In this document: in pieces, positions 15,215 through 23,131 of the stretch
How positions within the stretch are numbered: position 1 is the stretch's first letter
Layout: each line of letters starts with the position of its first letter
Position numbers and translations under genes: made by a program
Virus record (IMG/VR): IMGVR_UViG_3300009098_000221
Location: 1-31,404 of that record
Origin: a virus
Reading direction: 5' to 3' (one strand)
DNA: 31,404 nt
Notes under the pieces: model-generated
Seen by the model: only the letters and a program-made list of their open reading frames with translations
Database searches by the model: none
Told to the model about the DNA's origin: nothing

Positions 15215-16345
15215 CTAGCCGGTGACTCCCGACAGCACCGCGTGACGGCGCTGGAGGCCGAACTGAAGGCCAGCCTCCGTCAGGAACTCGGCCTTGTGGC
15301 CGTCCTGGTCGGGGGGCTGGATCTCCGTGCGGAGTTTCGTGTCACGGTTGGGGATCGGCCGGTACTTGACCTCATCGAGATCGAGGATGATCCCGTAGCC
15401 GCCGTACTTGCTGCCTTCCAGCAGACGGTGGTAGATGACCCGCACCGAGCCGAACGGGCCACCGTAGGTGGTGACGTTCATGCCGTAGTGCGTCTCGCCG
15501 CTGTTGACGATCTGCTTGGACGCCGGGAACTTGTTCAGCGCCGAAACGACCGTCGCCGAAGCGAGGATCACCTTGTTCGTGCCGCCGTAGCGGAACGCCT
15601 GCTGCAAAGCCGCGTTCCACTCGGTTTCTGACAGGGTGCCCCCGGCATCCGTCTGGTTGGACGTGATGAACGACAGCGCGCCGCCCGTTGTCCGGTCCTC
15701 GGTGGCCCCGGGGTTCGTGGCGGATTTGCGGCCGAACAGCAACGAAAGCTCGATGTCCTTCGCGTGCTCGATCGCGGCGTTCTGGTTCAGCCGGTCCCAC
15801 TCGCGCGGGGACACCATGTACCCCACGTTCTTCGCGGTGTCCGAGATTTCGAACGGCGTCCGGAAGATCTGCGTGTAGTTTTCGACCACCGAAGGGGTCT
15901 TGCTACGCGCAGGCTTGCTGGTGTCGTTCTCCGGCTGGGCGGTCCCGATGATCTGGAGCTCGTCGCCTTCCAGGATCGTCGCCGCCGTCGAGCCGATGCC
16001 GCGTGTCACGGTGAGCGTGTTACCGGCCACCGAGTCCACCCGGACCTGCTCGCCCGTGCGGGTCACGAGCACCTGGTCCCACGACTGGAAGTAGGTGCCG
16101 TGAGACACTTTGACTTCCGTCGCTGACGACGATGCTTCCGCGGTCGTCGTGTCGAACCGGGCCTTCGCTTCGTCCTCGACCCACTTGAACTTCGTGGCCT
16201 GGGTGTCTTCCTTGCCCAGCTCGCGGGTCAGGACCGTCAGAACCTGGACGTCGGGCTCCAACAGGCTGATGCGTTTGCCGATGTCGATGCTGAGCTGGTT
16301 GCTCAGCACGTTGGTTGTGGTCATCGCGCCAGTGACTGTCGCCAT
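15215..16345 (-). CDS. Major capsid protein, DUF5309/SU10-type
   Basis: The 376-residue product begins MATVTGAMTTTNVLSNQL, followed by SIDIGKRISLLEPDVQVLTVL. A beta insertion covers residues 60-130 (VKVSHGTYFQSWDQVLVTRTG). The VENYTQIFRTPFEISDTAKN region and the C-terminal YHRLLEGSKYGGYGIILDLD, typical of the DUF5309 (SU10 major capsid) family, are present. A very strong AAAGGAGG ribosome site lies four bases before the ATG. It is preceded by a scaffold-like gene and followed by a GC-rich hairpin, the usual arrangement for an abundant capsid protein. The family call is from recognition of the sequence style and has not been tested by search. Confidence 0.85.
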   Translation of the reverse strand: MATVTGAMTTTNVLSNQLSIDIGKRISLLEPDVQVLTVLTRELGKEDTQATKFKWVEDEAKARFDTTTAEASSSATEVKVSHGTYFQSWDQVLVTRTGEQVRVDSVAGNTLTVTRGIGSTAATILEGDELQIIGTAQPENDTSKPARSKTPSVVENYTQIFRTPFEISDTAKNVGYMVSPREWDRLNQNAAIEHAKDIELSLLFGRKSATNPGATEDRTTGGALSFITSNQTDAGGTLSETEWNAALQQAFRYGGTNKVILASATVVSALNKFPASKQIVNSGETHYGMNVTTYGGPFGSVRVIYHRLLEGSKYGGYGIILDLDEVKYRPIPNRDTKLRTEIQPPDQDGHKAEFLTEAGLQFGLQRRHAVLSGVTG

Positions 16346-16372
16346 GACGCCTCCTTTACAGACTCAAGGGTT

Positions 16373-17068
16373 TCAGCGGAACAGCTTGTTGCCCTGCCCC
16401 CAGTTCTGGGTCACGAGGTCCGTGAGCTGTTCGCCGGATGGTTGTCCCTGTGAGCCTGCGGGACTCGCCCCGCCCGCCTCCAAGGTCGCTGCGTTCGGGC
16501 TCTCGCGCCCGGTGTCTTCGGCCTGCCTCTGGGCGGCCTTGCTCGCCATGTAGACGAGCTTTATGAAGTCGAAGTTCCCTTCCAGCGAGGGGTCGCCGAT
16601 CATCTGGGCGTACTCGCCGGTCTTTTCGATCACCTGTTTGGCGATCTCGGGTTTCTCAAGCTCTGGGAACTGTGCCGCGAGGTCGTCCGCGGCGCGCTGG
16701 CTGCGGAGTTCCGCTAGCTCCTCGCGCATCGGGCCGAGCTGTTCCTCCAGCGCCTGCTGGGCTGCGCTCTTGCCCTGCTCCTGCATGATTTCCTGGAGGC
16801 GCTGCGCGGCGTTCTCAGGGTCATAGTTCGGGCTGTTCTCATCGAAGGAGGACAGGTCCGGCGGCGGGGGAGCCTGCGGCTCCTCCTCGGCCTGTTGCAT
16901 CCACGGCGCGTTCTGGAGGATCTTGCGGTTTTCCTCCTGCGCTTCCTGGGCTGACTGTTCGAACGCGGAAAGCCGCTCGCCGAGCTGGCCGATCGCGTCG
17001 TGACCCTGATCCTGTGCCTCTCCCTGGCCGTCGCCACTCGCGGCGAGCCCTGCCTGTGAAGCCTCCAT
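16373..17068 (-). CDS. Scaffold-like capsid assembly protein
   Basis: A 231-residue acidic protein rich in Glu, Gln and Ala with long helices (QSAQEAQEENRKILQNAP, EEQLGPMREELAELRSQRAA). A compact C-terminal part ends NWGQGNKLFR. Length, composition and position immediately before the major capsid gene are those of phage scaffolding proteins, which direct capsid assembly and are later removed. Its ATG overlaps the previous stop as TAATG. Confidence 0.75.
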   Translation of the reverse strand: MEASQAGLAASGDGQGEAQDQGHDAIGQLGERLSAFEQSAQEAQEENRKILQNAPWMQQAEEEPQAPPPPDLSSFDENSPNYDPENAAQRLQEIMQEQGKSAAQQALEEQLGPMREELAELRSQRAADDLAAQFPELEKPEIAKQVIEKTGEYAQMIGDPSLEGNFDFIKLVYMASKAAQRQAEDTGRESPNAATLEAGGASPAGSQGQPSGEQLTDLVTQNWGQGNKLFR

Positions 17069-17379
17069 TAGCCAGCCACCTGTTCTGCCTGCCTCTCGGC
17101 CTTGGCGTGTTGCTCTTTGGCCTCACGGATGACCGCTCGTGCGGCCTCCTCAAAGCCCTTTAGGCCGCCCCTTCGCCCGTGCGAAAAGGCGTAGTCCTGC
17201 ACCGCGTCACGCGCGGCACCGTCAAGCTGCCTGTCGATCACCTGGATCTCGCTCCCGATGACATCCTTGACAGCCTGGAACCCCGGGTGTGCGATCAGCC
17301 GTTCGACGTGTTCGCCCATCTCGATCAGCTCGGTGAGCGGCACGTCTTTCAGATGCCGTGTGTACGCGGGGTTCTCCAC
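17068..17379 (-). CDS. Small helical protein at the head of the capsid operon
   Basis: A 103-residue, mostly helical protein (ENPAYTRHLKDVPLTELIE, then EEAARAVIREAKEQHAKAE). The start is GTG 17379 with no ribosome site. A TAGAAT box six bases upstream suggests the message may begin at the GTG itself. Its stop overlaps the scaffold start (TAATG), so it is coupled to scaffold and capsid. Function unknown; possibly a head protein. Confidence 0.65.
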   Translation of the reverse strand: MENPAYTRHLKDVPLTELIEMGEHVERLIAHPGFQAVKDVIGSEIQVIDRQLDGAARDAVQDYAFSHGRRGGLKGFEEAARAVIREAKEQHAKAERQAEQVAG

Positions 17380-17385
17380 GCGCCG

Positions 17386-17391
17386 ATTCTA
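17386..17391 (-). promoter_or_regulatory. Candidate -10 box for a leaderless capsid transcript
   Basis: TAGAAT on the minus strand ends six bases before GTG 17379, the usual distance to a transcription start, so the RNA could begin on the start codon. No ribosome site is present, and the -35 region is poor (TCACTA at 18 bases). Leaderless messages are common in actinobacteria. Confidence 0.35.
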
Positions 17392-17431
17392 GGAACAGAG
17401 GCGGTCGTGTAGTGACCCTGAACCCAAACGA

Positions 17432-17447
17432 CCCCGCCAAGGCAGGG
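17432..17447 (-). terminator. Weak hairpin with short T-rich tail
   Basis: On the minus strand CCCTGC and GCGGGG pair across a CTTG loop (one G:T), followed by TCGTTTGGGTT. It lies between the 60-residue gene and the capsid operon, just ahead of the candidate TAGAAT box. The evidence is weak. Confidence 0.3.
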
Positions 17448-17487
17448 CCGCGAGGGTGCGCCCACGGGGAGGCGCGCGGCAGGAAAG

Positions 17488-17670
17488 CTAGCAGGAGCGG
17501 GGGATCATCTTGTTCTTCGGACGCTTCTTGCGGAGCCCCACGTTCGCCGCGTGCATCAGCGCCGCACCATGAGCGCCTTTGGCCCTACCGGCTCGCATCG
17601 CGTCAAGGATCGGTGACGGTGCGCGCTGCGCGGACTGCCTGTATGGCTGCATCTGGCGTGTCGGCTTCAT
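17488..17670 (-). CDS. 60-residue very basic protein, unknown
   Basis: ATG 17670 overlaps the stop of the HNH gene as ATGA. The product is strongly positive (KPTRQMQPYRQSAQRAP, then GLRKKRPKNKMIP) with one C-terminal cysteine. It may bind nucleic acid or line the capsid. The middle AGRAKGAHGAALMHAANVG is small-residue rich. No family recognised. Confidence 0.55.
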   Translation of the reverse strand: MKPTRQMQPYRQSAQRAPSPILDAMRAGRAKGAHGAALMHAANVGLRKKRPKNKMIPRSC

Positions 17671-18086
17671 TCTCCGGCCACCCCTTCGGCCTTGGCTTTC
17701 TTGCGGGCGAGGTAGCGCTTTGTGGTCGCCCGGTTGCAGGTCCGGCACTGACGACTCCCGTGCGGAGTTTTGTAGGTATTGACCTCGTCGTAGGGATGGC
17801 CCTGCGGACAGTGGGTTTTGGCTTCCTGTTCAGCGATGCGCTGGTTCAGCGGATTCTCGGTATGCCTCAGCCGGTGTTCGTTTCGGCTTAGCGCCTCTAG
17901 GTGCTCCGGGTTGACGCACGCGCGGTTACCGCATTTGTGGTGTACGTGGTAGGTGTCGGGAATGGGTCCGGACACCGATTCGTAGGCGAGGCGGTGCACC
18001 CAGTAGGTCCGTTCGCCGTAATCGCGTTCGATTCGGCCGTAACCCTTGGAGTCAAGCCAGCCCTGCCAGAGAACACAGTCAGCCAT
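17667..18086 (-). CDS. HNH homing-type endonuclease with C-terminal zinc module
   Basis: A 139-residue protein. The N-terminal part (VLWQGWLDSKGYGRIERD, WVHRLAYE) and the catalytic HNH core VHHKCGNRACVNPEHLEAL (residues 48-66; H49/H50, N59, H62) are typical of free-standing phage HNH nucleases. A C-terminal zinc module CPQGHPYDEVNTY..GSRQCRTC spans 93-117. It is inserted between two head genes without disturbing them: its start overlaps the upstream stop (TAATG) and its stop overlaps the downstream start (ATGA). Such enzymes cut DNA to spread their own gene. The same C-terminal module occurs in the plus-strand HNH gene at 21697-22011. Confidence 0.92.
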   Translation of the reverse strand: MADCVLWQGWLDSKGYGRIERDYGERTYWVHRLAYESVSGPIPDTYHVHHKCGNRACVNPEHLEALSRNEHRLRHTENPLNQRIAEQEAKTHCPQGHPYDEVNTYKTPHGSRQCRTCNRATTKRYLARKKAKAEGVAGE

Positions 18087-18694
18087 TATTCGCCAGAGCG
18101 GGGTTTCGGTGTCGGCTTCGACGCTTTCGTAGCTTTCAGCATGTTGGCCTTGGACTTGTTCTTTTCCGACACAGCCTGGGCGGCCGGCGGGAGCTTCACC
18201 CGCGGCGGCGCCTTGAAGTTCCCGGGCAGTTCGAACGCGGCACCGGAGGCGTGCGCGGCCTTGTGCGCTTCCAGGTTCGCTTCATGCGCTTTGGTTTCCC
18301 GGTCGATTTCGGCTTTTGCTTCGATCGGGATGCCCTGGTTGTCCACAGACGGGTCGAGCAGCAGGTAAGCCTGGGAGAGCTCCAGTGCGACCCGGCCCAT
18401 TTCGGCCTTCTTTTCCATCCCAAACGCCATCTGGACGTTCTGGGCGCACACTTCGATCGCGCGCAGCAGCTCGTCACGCACGACCTCCGGGGTCGTTTTG
18501 ATCAGGTTCGCCTGGCGCTTCTCGGGGTCGTCGGGGAACAGGTAGCCCGCGCCGGGGATCTGGCCGCCGAGGATTTCTTCAAGGACGTGCTGGGTCGCTT
18601 CTTCTGACTGCTGGGCCGGGGTCATCGCCCTGCCCGATTCATCGAAGGTGGGCGGGCCTTGACCGTTGCCGTTCTGCGGGGGCTGGTAGGCCAT
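18086..18694 (-). CDS. Portal-adjacent helical protein
   Basis: A 202-residue protein with a disordered Gly/Pro/Gln N-terminus, a helical centre (TTPEVVRDELLRAIEVCAQ, VALELSQAYLLLDPSV) and a basic Lys/Pro/Ser tail (KATKASKPTPKPRSGE). It lies directly downstream of the portal gene: its ATG abuts the portal stop. It could be a portal accessory, minor head or packaging chaperone protein. No family recognised. Confidence 0.65.
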   Translation of the reverse strand: MAYQPPQNGNGQGPPTFDESGRAMTPAQQSEEATQHVLEEILGGQIPGAGYLFPDDPEKRQANLIKTTPEVVRDELLRAIEVCAQNVQMAFGMEKKAEMGRVALELSQAYLLLDPSVDNQGIPIEAKAEIDRETKAHEANLEAHKAAHASGAAFELPGNFKAPPRVKLPPAAQAVSEKNKSKANMLKATKASKPTPKPRSGE

Positions 18695-20587
18695 CTAGTG
18701 CATCCCTTCCGGTGACGGGATCTGCTCCGCAACCTGCTGTGCCGCCGGGCCTTCCTGCGGCGCAGAGACTTCACGCGCCCGCAGGACAGCCTGGATGAGC
18801 CGGTTCGGGTCCACACCATCGTTGAGCAGGAACCGCAGGGCGACCAGCGGCACATTCGGTGTCGGGTCACGCAGCCACGCCTGGGGGTGTTTGATCCCCA
18901 TTTTTTCCATCGCGAACAGACGCGCCTTCGTCGGGTTGATGTACCAGTCGTGCGCCAACGCCTGAAGGATCTGGTTCGCGTCCGCGCGTTCCTGCGGCGT
19001 GTTTTTCGCCGCCATGCTGCCGCCGTCCACTTCGATCGTCCACTCGCCCTCAAGCTGTTCGGGGCCGACCGGGAACCATTTCCACTCCCCCGCCTCCGAC
19101 GCCTCGCTGCGGTCCATCCCTTCCTGGGGCTGGCGCATCTGGCGCTGAGCGGTGATCATCCTCTGGTCCATGTGCAAGAAGCACCGGGCGACTTCACGGA
19201 CAACCTCGATCTCAAACCGGCGAGAGGTCAGCTCGATACGCCGGCCGAGCGAAGCCTGCGAAAGCTGCGCCTCTGTCGCGGTCGAGGACGACGGGCCGGG
19301 GTGGTTGTCCAGCGCGTCGGTCATCCCGGACACCGCTTCGATGTTCGACAGGATCGCCTGCTCCTCCTCATAGCCCGACCCCGGGAGGTCTTTCGCTTCG
19401 ACCCTGCGAAGCGCCGTGTTCACGTCCGCGTTAGCGACCGGGATCGCCTGTTCGGGGCCGAACACAAGATCCTCCGGGTCCACCGAGGCCGAGTCGTACA
19501 CCCACGGGGCGTTCAGCGTCAGGGTGGCGGCGTTGCGGCGCTGTGAGCGCAGGCTGTCGAGCTCGCGCTGCAAGTGCCAGATCGGCTCAAGGCTGCCGAT
19601 CCCGACCATCTCGTGCGGCATCGGGGTGGGCCGAAACACCTGGAACGGGATCTCCCCACACGGGTTCTCGCCTTCCTGGACCAGCACCTGCCGGTCAAGC
19701 ACGGAGAGCACCATGTCGCCGTTGTGGAACTCCAACAGTTCGTGCGGGCGGTCCTGGCCCATGTTCGTCGCGCTGAACGACGGCAGGCCAGCGGTGGTCA
19801 TCCGGCGCTGCCACACTTCGTCATAGTGGGTGTTTGACCCGAGCCCTTTCACCTTGTCTTCATCGAGAAGCTGGGCCGATTCGGTGTTCCACGCTTTCGT
19901 TTCGAGCTGTTTCATGCAGCGGTCCACCGACAGCCAGACCCGGTGAATGACCCACTCGCAGGAGGCGATGTCATAGCCGCGGGAGTCCCACATGAAGTCG
20001 CGTATGTCGATCGCTTCGAAGAACGGGTCATCGAAGTGGACGTACGGTTCGCGGTTTGAGAGGTTGTAGCCGAGGTCCAGCGTGTTGCGCTGCATCCTGC
20101 GGCGGAACTTGACCTCGTGCTTCCAGTAGCTCTTGCCGACCCCCAGGCCGTAGATGTGGCCTGAGCGCATGACCTCCTGGAACGGTAGGTCGATGTTGAT
20201 CTGTTCCTGCTGGGCGTTGATCAGCATCTTGACCGCCCGCACGTTTTCGACCCACTGTTCATCACGGGGCTCGACCAGCAGTTTCGGCATGTTCGCGATC
20301 GCCCTCGGGACGATCGTCTCGACGGTCCTGAAGCTCAGCGGGATGTGGAGTTCCGCACCCCAGGTCTGTTTGGCGTCGTAGATGAGCCCGTCGCGGTCAC
20401 GCGGCCCGGCCTGCACCCAGTTGTTCTGGAACTGCTTGAACCCCCGGTACTGTTCGTAACGCTGGTCGTTCTTGGTACGAAGATCGTTACCGAGTCCTTT
20501 TTCCCAGTCGTGGACCCGTCCGACGATCTGGCCGACAGCCTCAGCCTCGCCGGCGGGTGCCTGGTCCCACTGGATCGGCCCATACAT
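18695..20587 (-). CDS. Portal protein
   Basis: A 630-residue protein of the length expected for podovirus portals. It contains RTVETIVPRAIANMPKLLVE, a long central region with VGIGSLEPIWHLQRELDSLR and NAATLTLNAPWVYDSA, and a C-terminal helical, Gln-rich crown-like part. The portal forms the twelve-fold ring at one capsid vertex through which DNA is packaged and ejected. Its order, after terminase and before scaffold and capsid, supports the call. ATG 20587 overlaps the preceding stop (TGATG). Confidence 0.82.
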   Translation of the reverse strand: MYGPIQWDQAPAGEAEAVGQIVGRVHDWEKGLGNDLRTKNDQRYEQYRGFKQFQNNWVQAGPRDRDGLIYDAKQTWGAELHIPLSFRTVETIVPRAIANMPKLLVEPRDEQWVENVRAVKMLINAQQEQINIDLPFQEVMRSGHIYGLGVGKSYWKHEVKFRRRMQRNTLDLGYNLSNREPYVHFDDPFFEAIDIRDFMWDSRGYDIASCEWVIHRVWLSVDRCMKQLETKAWNTESAQLLDEDKVKGLGSNTHYDEVWQRRMTTAGLPSFSATNMGQDRPHELLEFHNGDMVLSVLDRQVLVQEGENPCGEIPFQVFRPTPMPHEMVGIGSLEPIWHLQRELDSLRSQRRNAATLTLNAPWVYDSASVDPEDLVFGPEQAIPVANADVNTALRRVEAKDLPGSGYEEEQAILSNIEAVSGMTDALDNHPGPSSSTATEAQLSQASLGRRIELTSRRFEIEVVREVARCFLHMDQRMITAQRQMRQPQEGMDRSEASEAGEWKWFPVGPEQLEGEWTIEVDGGSMAAKNTPQERADANQILQALAHDWYINPTKARLFAMEKMGIKHPQAWLRDPTPNVPLVALRFLLNDGVDPNRLIQAVLRAREVSAPQEGPAAQQVAEQIPSPEGMH

Positions 20588-20970
20588 CAGGCGTTCGCGC
20601 GCAGCCCCGGCGGCACGGCAGTTTCGTCAACCTCCGGGTCGCCCTTCTCGTCGCGCACAACCCCATCGTCAGGGACCGCTTTGAGGGGCGTCGGTTCGGT
20701 GACGACCTGCTGTTTGTCGTCTGTCTGCTCGGGCTGGGGTTTGGCGTCCGTGCGGTCCTTCCACGTCGTCACCGCGCCAGTGGTTAGTGCCTCGCCGGGG
20801 ATCTGTGTTCTGGTGCGGTCCACAAGGATCTCGCCGCAGCCGCCGCACTGGTCGATCACGACGGCGAGGTCACAGGCGGCCTTGATCAGCGCCTCTTGGC
20901 TTACGACCTCGTATCGGTCTTCGCCGCGGGCGACTTCGAGGTCTGGGGGGATGAGCTGGCGGCGAATCAC
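20587..20970 (-). CDS. Small protein with CGGCGE motif upstream of portal
   Basis: A 127-residue protein. I chose GTG 20970 because GTGA overlaps the upstream stop; the longer frame upstream lies inside that gene. The N-terminal half (VIRRQLIPPDLEVARGEDRYE, then DLAVVIDQCGGCGEILVD) is ordered. The rest is a charged Pro/Asp/Lys-rich, probably disordered tail. The single CxxC is too little for a zinc site alone. Function unknown. Confidence 0.65.
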   Translation of the reverse strand: MIRRQLIPPDLEVARGEDRYEVVSQEALIKAACDLAVVIDQCGGCGEILVDRTRTQIPGEALTTGAVTTWKDRTDAKPQPEQTDDKQQVVTEPTPLKAVPDDGVVRDEKGDPEVDETAVPPGLRANA

Positions 20971-21218
20971 TGTTCGAGCCGTTTGAACCCCGGCGCTTCG
21001 ATTTCCATCGTCGTACCCGTGGTTTTGTCGATGGTCCAGACCGGACCTTTGTATGGCCACGGCTTGACGACTTCCTGCACCGGGCGCGGGCGCTTGGCCT
21101 CGGCCTTCAGAAGCTCGATGCACTTCTCGACGCCCGGTTTGTCCGAGCCGTGAAGGTGCCAGTCGAGGTCACAGACGGAACAGACGGTCTTGGTCACGAC
21201 GGGCGTGGGTTTCTTCAT
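20967..21218 (-). CDS. Small CxxC protein, unknown function
   Basis: An 83-residue protein from ATG 21218, with an AGGAGG ribosome site nine bases upstream. It contains TVCSVCDLDWHLHGSDKPGV and a later cysteine (C37 region), possibly a small zinc site using Cys and His, then a proline/lysine stretch and WPYKGPVWTIDKTTG. It overlaps the next gene by GTGA. No family recognised; the longer upstream open frame is Arg/Ser-rich and not coding. Confidence 0.65.
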   Translation of the reverse strand: MKKPTPVVTKTVCSVCDLDWHLHGSDKPGVEKCIELLKAEAKRPRPVQEVVKPWPYKGPVWTIDKTTGTTMEIEAPGFKRLEQ

Positions 21219-21348
21219 GCGGACGGTCCTCCTACTCGCCTCAGTTCGCCCACATCTTGCCCTAGACGCCCGACGACCCCGGCGAGAAAGGCAGAAACGC
21301 GCCGAGGTCGTGCGGGCTCTCATGCCCCGAGTAGGTAGCCCGCCAAGT

Positions 21349-21600
21349 CTACATCTCGTTCGCGCGGACCTCTTTGCGTCCTTCGGCTTCCATCCTGTGA
21401 CGCAACCGGACCATGTGGCGCTCGAACTCAGGGTCCGGGTGAGGCCCGAACACTTCCCGTTTGACGGTCGGGTTCTCCCGCGCACACTGGCCGACATGGC
21501 GCTGCCAGCCTTCGACCTCGCGTTCAGCGAACCCCTTGCCGCACGTCAGGCAGATCAGCGAGCGCGGTTCGTCAGGCTCAGGTAGCCAGAGATCGGACAC
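21349..21600 (-). CDS. C2HC-like zinc-finger small protein
   Basis: The supported part is LICLTCGKGFAEREVEGWQRHVGQC, a CxxC...HxxxxC zinc-finger pattern, followed by a charged helix (EFERHMVRLRHRMEAEG). I placed the start at GTG 21600 (VSDLWLPEPDEPRS), which gives 83 residues; there is no clear ribosome site. The open frame continues upstream into the hairpin and the divergent HNH gene, where it is not protein-like. It may bind DNA or RNA. Confidence 0.55.
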   Translation of the reverse strand: MSDLWLPEPDEPRSLICLTCGKGFAEREVEGWQRHVGQCARENPTVKREVFGPHPDPEFERHMVRLRHRMEAEGRKEVRANEM

Positions 21601-21638
21601 GACAGGGGGTGAGGTTACCCTGATGCGGTACTGAAGTT

Positions 21639-21670
21639 TGCCCCCGCGCTGCGTAGAACAGCCGGGGGCA
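21639..21670 (+). promoter_or_regulatory. Strong leader hairpin upstream of the plus-strand HNH gene
   Basis: TGCCCCCG pairs with CGGGGGCA (8 bp). After a one-base bulge, GCTG pairs with CAGC (4 bp) around the loop CGTAGAA. The hairpin ends 14 bases before the AGGAGG ribosome site (21685-21690) of the HNH gene. Neither strand has a U-tract after it, so an RNA-level control or protein-binding role is more likely than termination. Confidence 0.5.
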
Positions 21671-21696
21671 TGGCCGAACCCACTAGGAGGTCCGAC

Positions 21697-22011
21697 ATGC
21701 CGCAGAGTACTGAGTACTACGCCGTTCACGCGCACATGCGCGCGCACCACCCGAAGGCGGGACGGTGCGAAAAGTGCGGACGAGAGGCGCGCACCGACTA
21801 CGCCACGCTCGTCCAGCCGCCTACTCGTCGCCGCGAGGACTACCTAGAGCTATGCCGTAGCTGCCACAAGCGGTTCGACTACGGCGACGAGTGCGCGGTT
21901 GGGCATCCATTCGACGCAGCCAACACCTACTGGTGGGGCGGCCTTCGGCATTGTCGCGCGTGTCGGGCTGCGCGGGCGCGCGAGCGGCGGGAGCGTCAGG
22001 CGAGCGCCTGA
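21697..22011 (+). CDS. Compact HNH-type endonuclease with C-terminal zinc module
   Basis: A 104-residue protein from ATG 21697, with AGGAGG six bases upstream. The N-terminal nuclease-like part has the zinc pairs CEKC (24-27) and CRSC (53-56) around a YATLVQP..YLEL core. The usual first catalytic His is not obvious. The C-terminal module CAVGHPFDAANTYWWGG..HCRAC (66-89) matches that of the minus-strand HNH gene at 17667-18086. It is transcribed against its neighbours, and its last 16 bases overlap the end of the glycoside-hydrolase gene. It is probably a free-standing homing-type nuclease; a packaging-associated HNH role is less likely because of its orientation. Confidence 0.8.
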   Translation: MPQSTEYYAVHAHMRAHHPKAGRCEKCGREARTDYATLVQPPTRRREDYLELCRSCHKRFDYGDECAVGHPFDAANTYWWGGLRHCRACRAARARERRERQASA

Positions 22012-23129
22012 ATCACCGCGAAAGATGGCTTATGGGAGCCATCTTTACGCTCAACGCCATACCAGTTGTTGGGATCGTAGTCCCGCACCTGGAAGTAGAT
22101 GACGGCCTCACAGAACGGGGGCGCCCACCTGATGAACGATTCGATGTTATGGGCCTGTTCCGCCTCCGTCCACTGGAGGCTGTCGCCGGTCGGTGCTGCG
22201 CCCGTGTCTGTCGGCCATCCGATCTCTGTCACCCAGCCGCGCCTGCCGGTCAGGTGGAACGCTTCTTCGACACGCCCACGGCCACCGAGCGCACTTTTGG
22301 CCCGTTCTCCGGTGCCGCCGTAGGGGTGGCATGTCCATGTCACCTTCGGGTGTTCTTTGGCCTGTTTGGACAGCAGCGGCCAGACCTTCGCGCCCCACGA
22401 CGGGATGCCCTTGAACCCGCCGTCGGCGCTCCAGAGCAGGTGCGGAGTGACCGTCAGGTTCGCGGCGACCACCTTCGCCGCCACCGCGTTCACGACCCGG
22501 GCGTAGGCTTCGATGTTCGCCTGCGATTCGCTTCCGCCGAGGTAGGGGTTCTGCGGCTCGTTCAGGATCTCCGTCGCCTCGATCCCGGGGTGCGCTTTGG
22601 CCCTGGTCAACGCTTCGGTCGCGAGGGCTTCCGGGTCGGTTGAGGTCGCCGGGTTGTGGCCGATGAGGTCGATAACCGGGAACCCGTGCGTTTCGTAGGC
22701 CGCGATCTGCGATGTGGGAAGGTTCTGGGAGCGCAGGAGCAGCTTCTTGCCGCCCATGATCGCGCTGTCGTTCGTCAGATACCAGCCGCCCGTGTCCAGG
22801 CCCACGCGCATCCCCAGGATTTCCGGTCCCGGCGGGACAGGTTCAGGCGGCGGTGAAGCTGAGGGCTGGATGGTGCCTTCGGCCGAACGGCTGTTCTGCT
22901 TGACGACAGCCCACACCCTGAACTGCGCCAACGTCGGCACCGTCACCGGATGGTCGATTGTCAGGGTCGTGGTCGCGACAGGGAGCTGGGGCAGCTTTGA
23001 CCATGTGCCGATCTTCTGTTCGACCAGCCAGCCGATCTGGTTCGTCGTGCTGGACCCCGCCGCCCACGCCAGCTTGACCTGTCCCGGAGTCTGGAAGTCG
23101 GCGGTGAAGTTGACGGGTTCGACGCCCAC
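21996..23129 (-). CDS. Fibronectin-III plus glycoside-hydrolase-like protein
   Basis: The 377-residue product begins with an FnIII-like beta domain (residues 5-92: EPVNFTADFQTPGQVKLAWA) and a Pro linker (PPPEPVPPGP). A TIM-barrel-like glycoside hydrolase follows. The acid/base candidate is E191 in ILNEPQNPY, the nucleophile candidate is E302 in WVTEIGWPT, and HPYG (268-271) sits between them, as in clan GH-A enzymes. GTG 23129 starts two bases after the terminase stop; the upstream extension lies within that gene. A sugar-cutting protein between terminase and portal is unusual. It could be a virion depolymerase for host surface glycans. The exact GH family is not assigned. Confidence 0.8.
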   Translation of the reverse strand: MGVEPVNFTADFQTPGQVKLAWAAGSSTTNQIGWLVEQKIGTWSKLPQLPVATTTLTIDHPVTVPTLAQFRVWAVVKQNSRSAEGTIQPSASPPPEPVPPGPEILGMRVGLDTGGWYLTNDSAIMGGKKLLLRSQNLPTSQIAAYETHGFPVIDLIGHNPATSTDPEALATEALTRAKAHPGIEATEILNEPQNPYLGGSESQANIEAYARVVNAVAAKVVAANLTVTPHLLWSADGGFKGIPSWGAKVWPLLSKQAKEHPKVTWTCHPYGGTGERAKSALGGRGRVEEAFHLTGRRGWVTEIGWPTDTGAAPTGDSLQWTEAEQAHNIESFIRWAPPFCEAVIYFQVRDYDPNNWYGVERKDGSHKPSFAVIQALA

Positions 23130-23131
23130 GG

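Noticed and set aside
21219-21348. 28-codon in-frame extension after the TAG of the zinc-finger gene (amber readthrough)
   Set aside because: The sequence is open between two TAG codons, but no readthrough context is visible and it has no start of its own.
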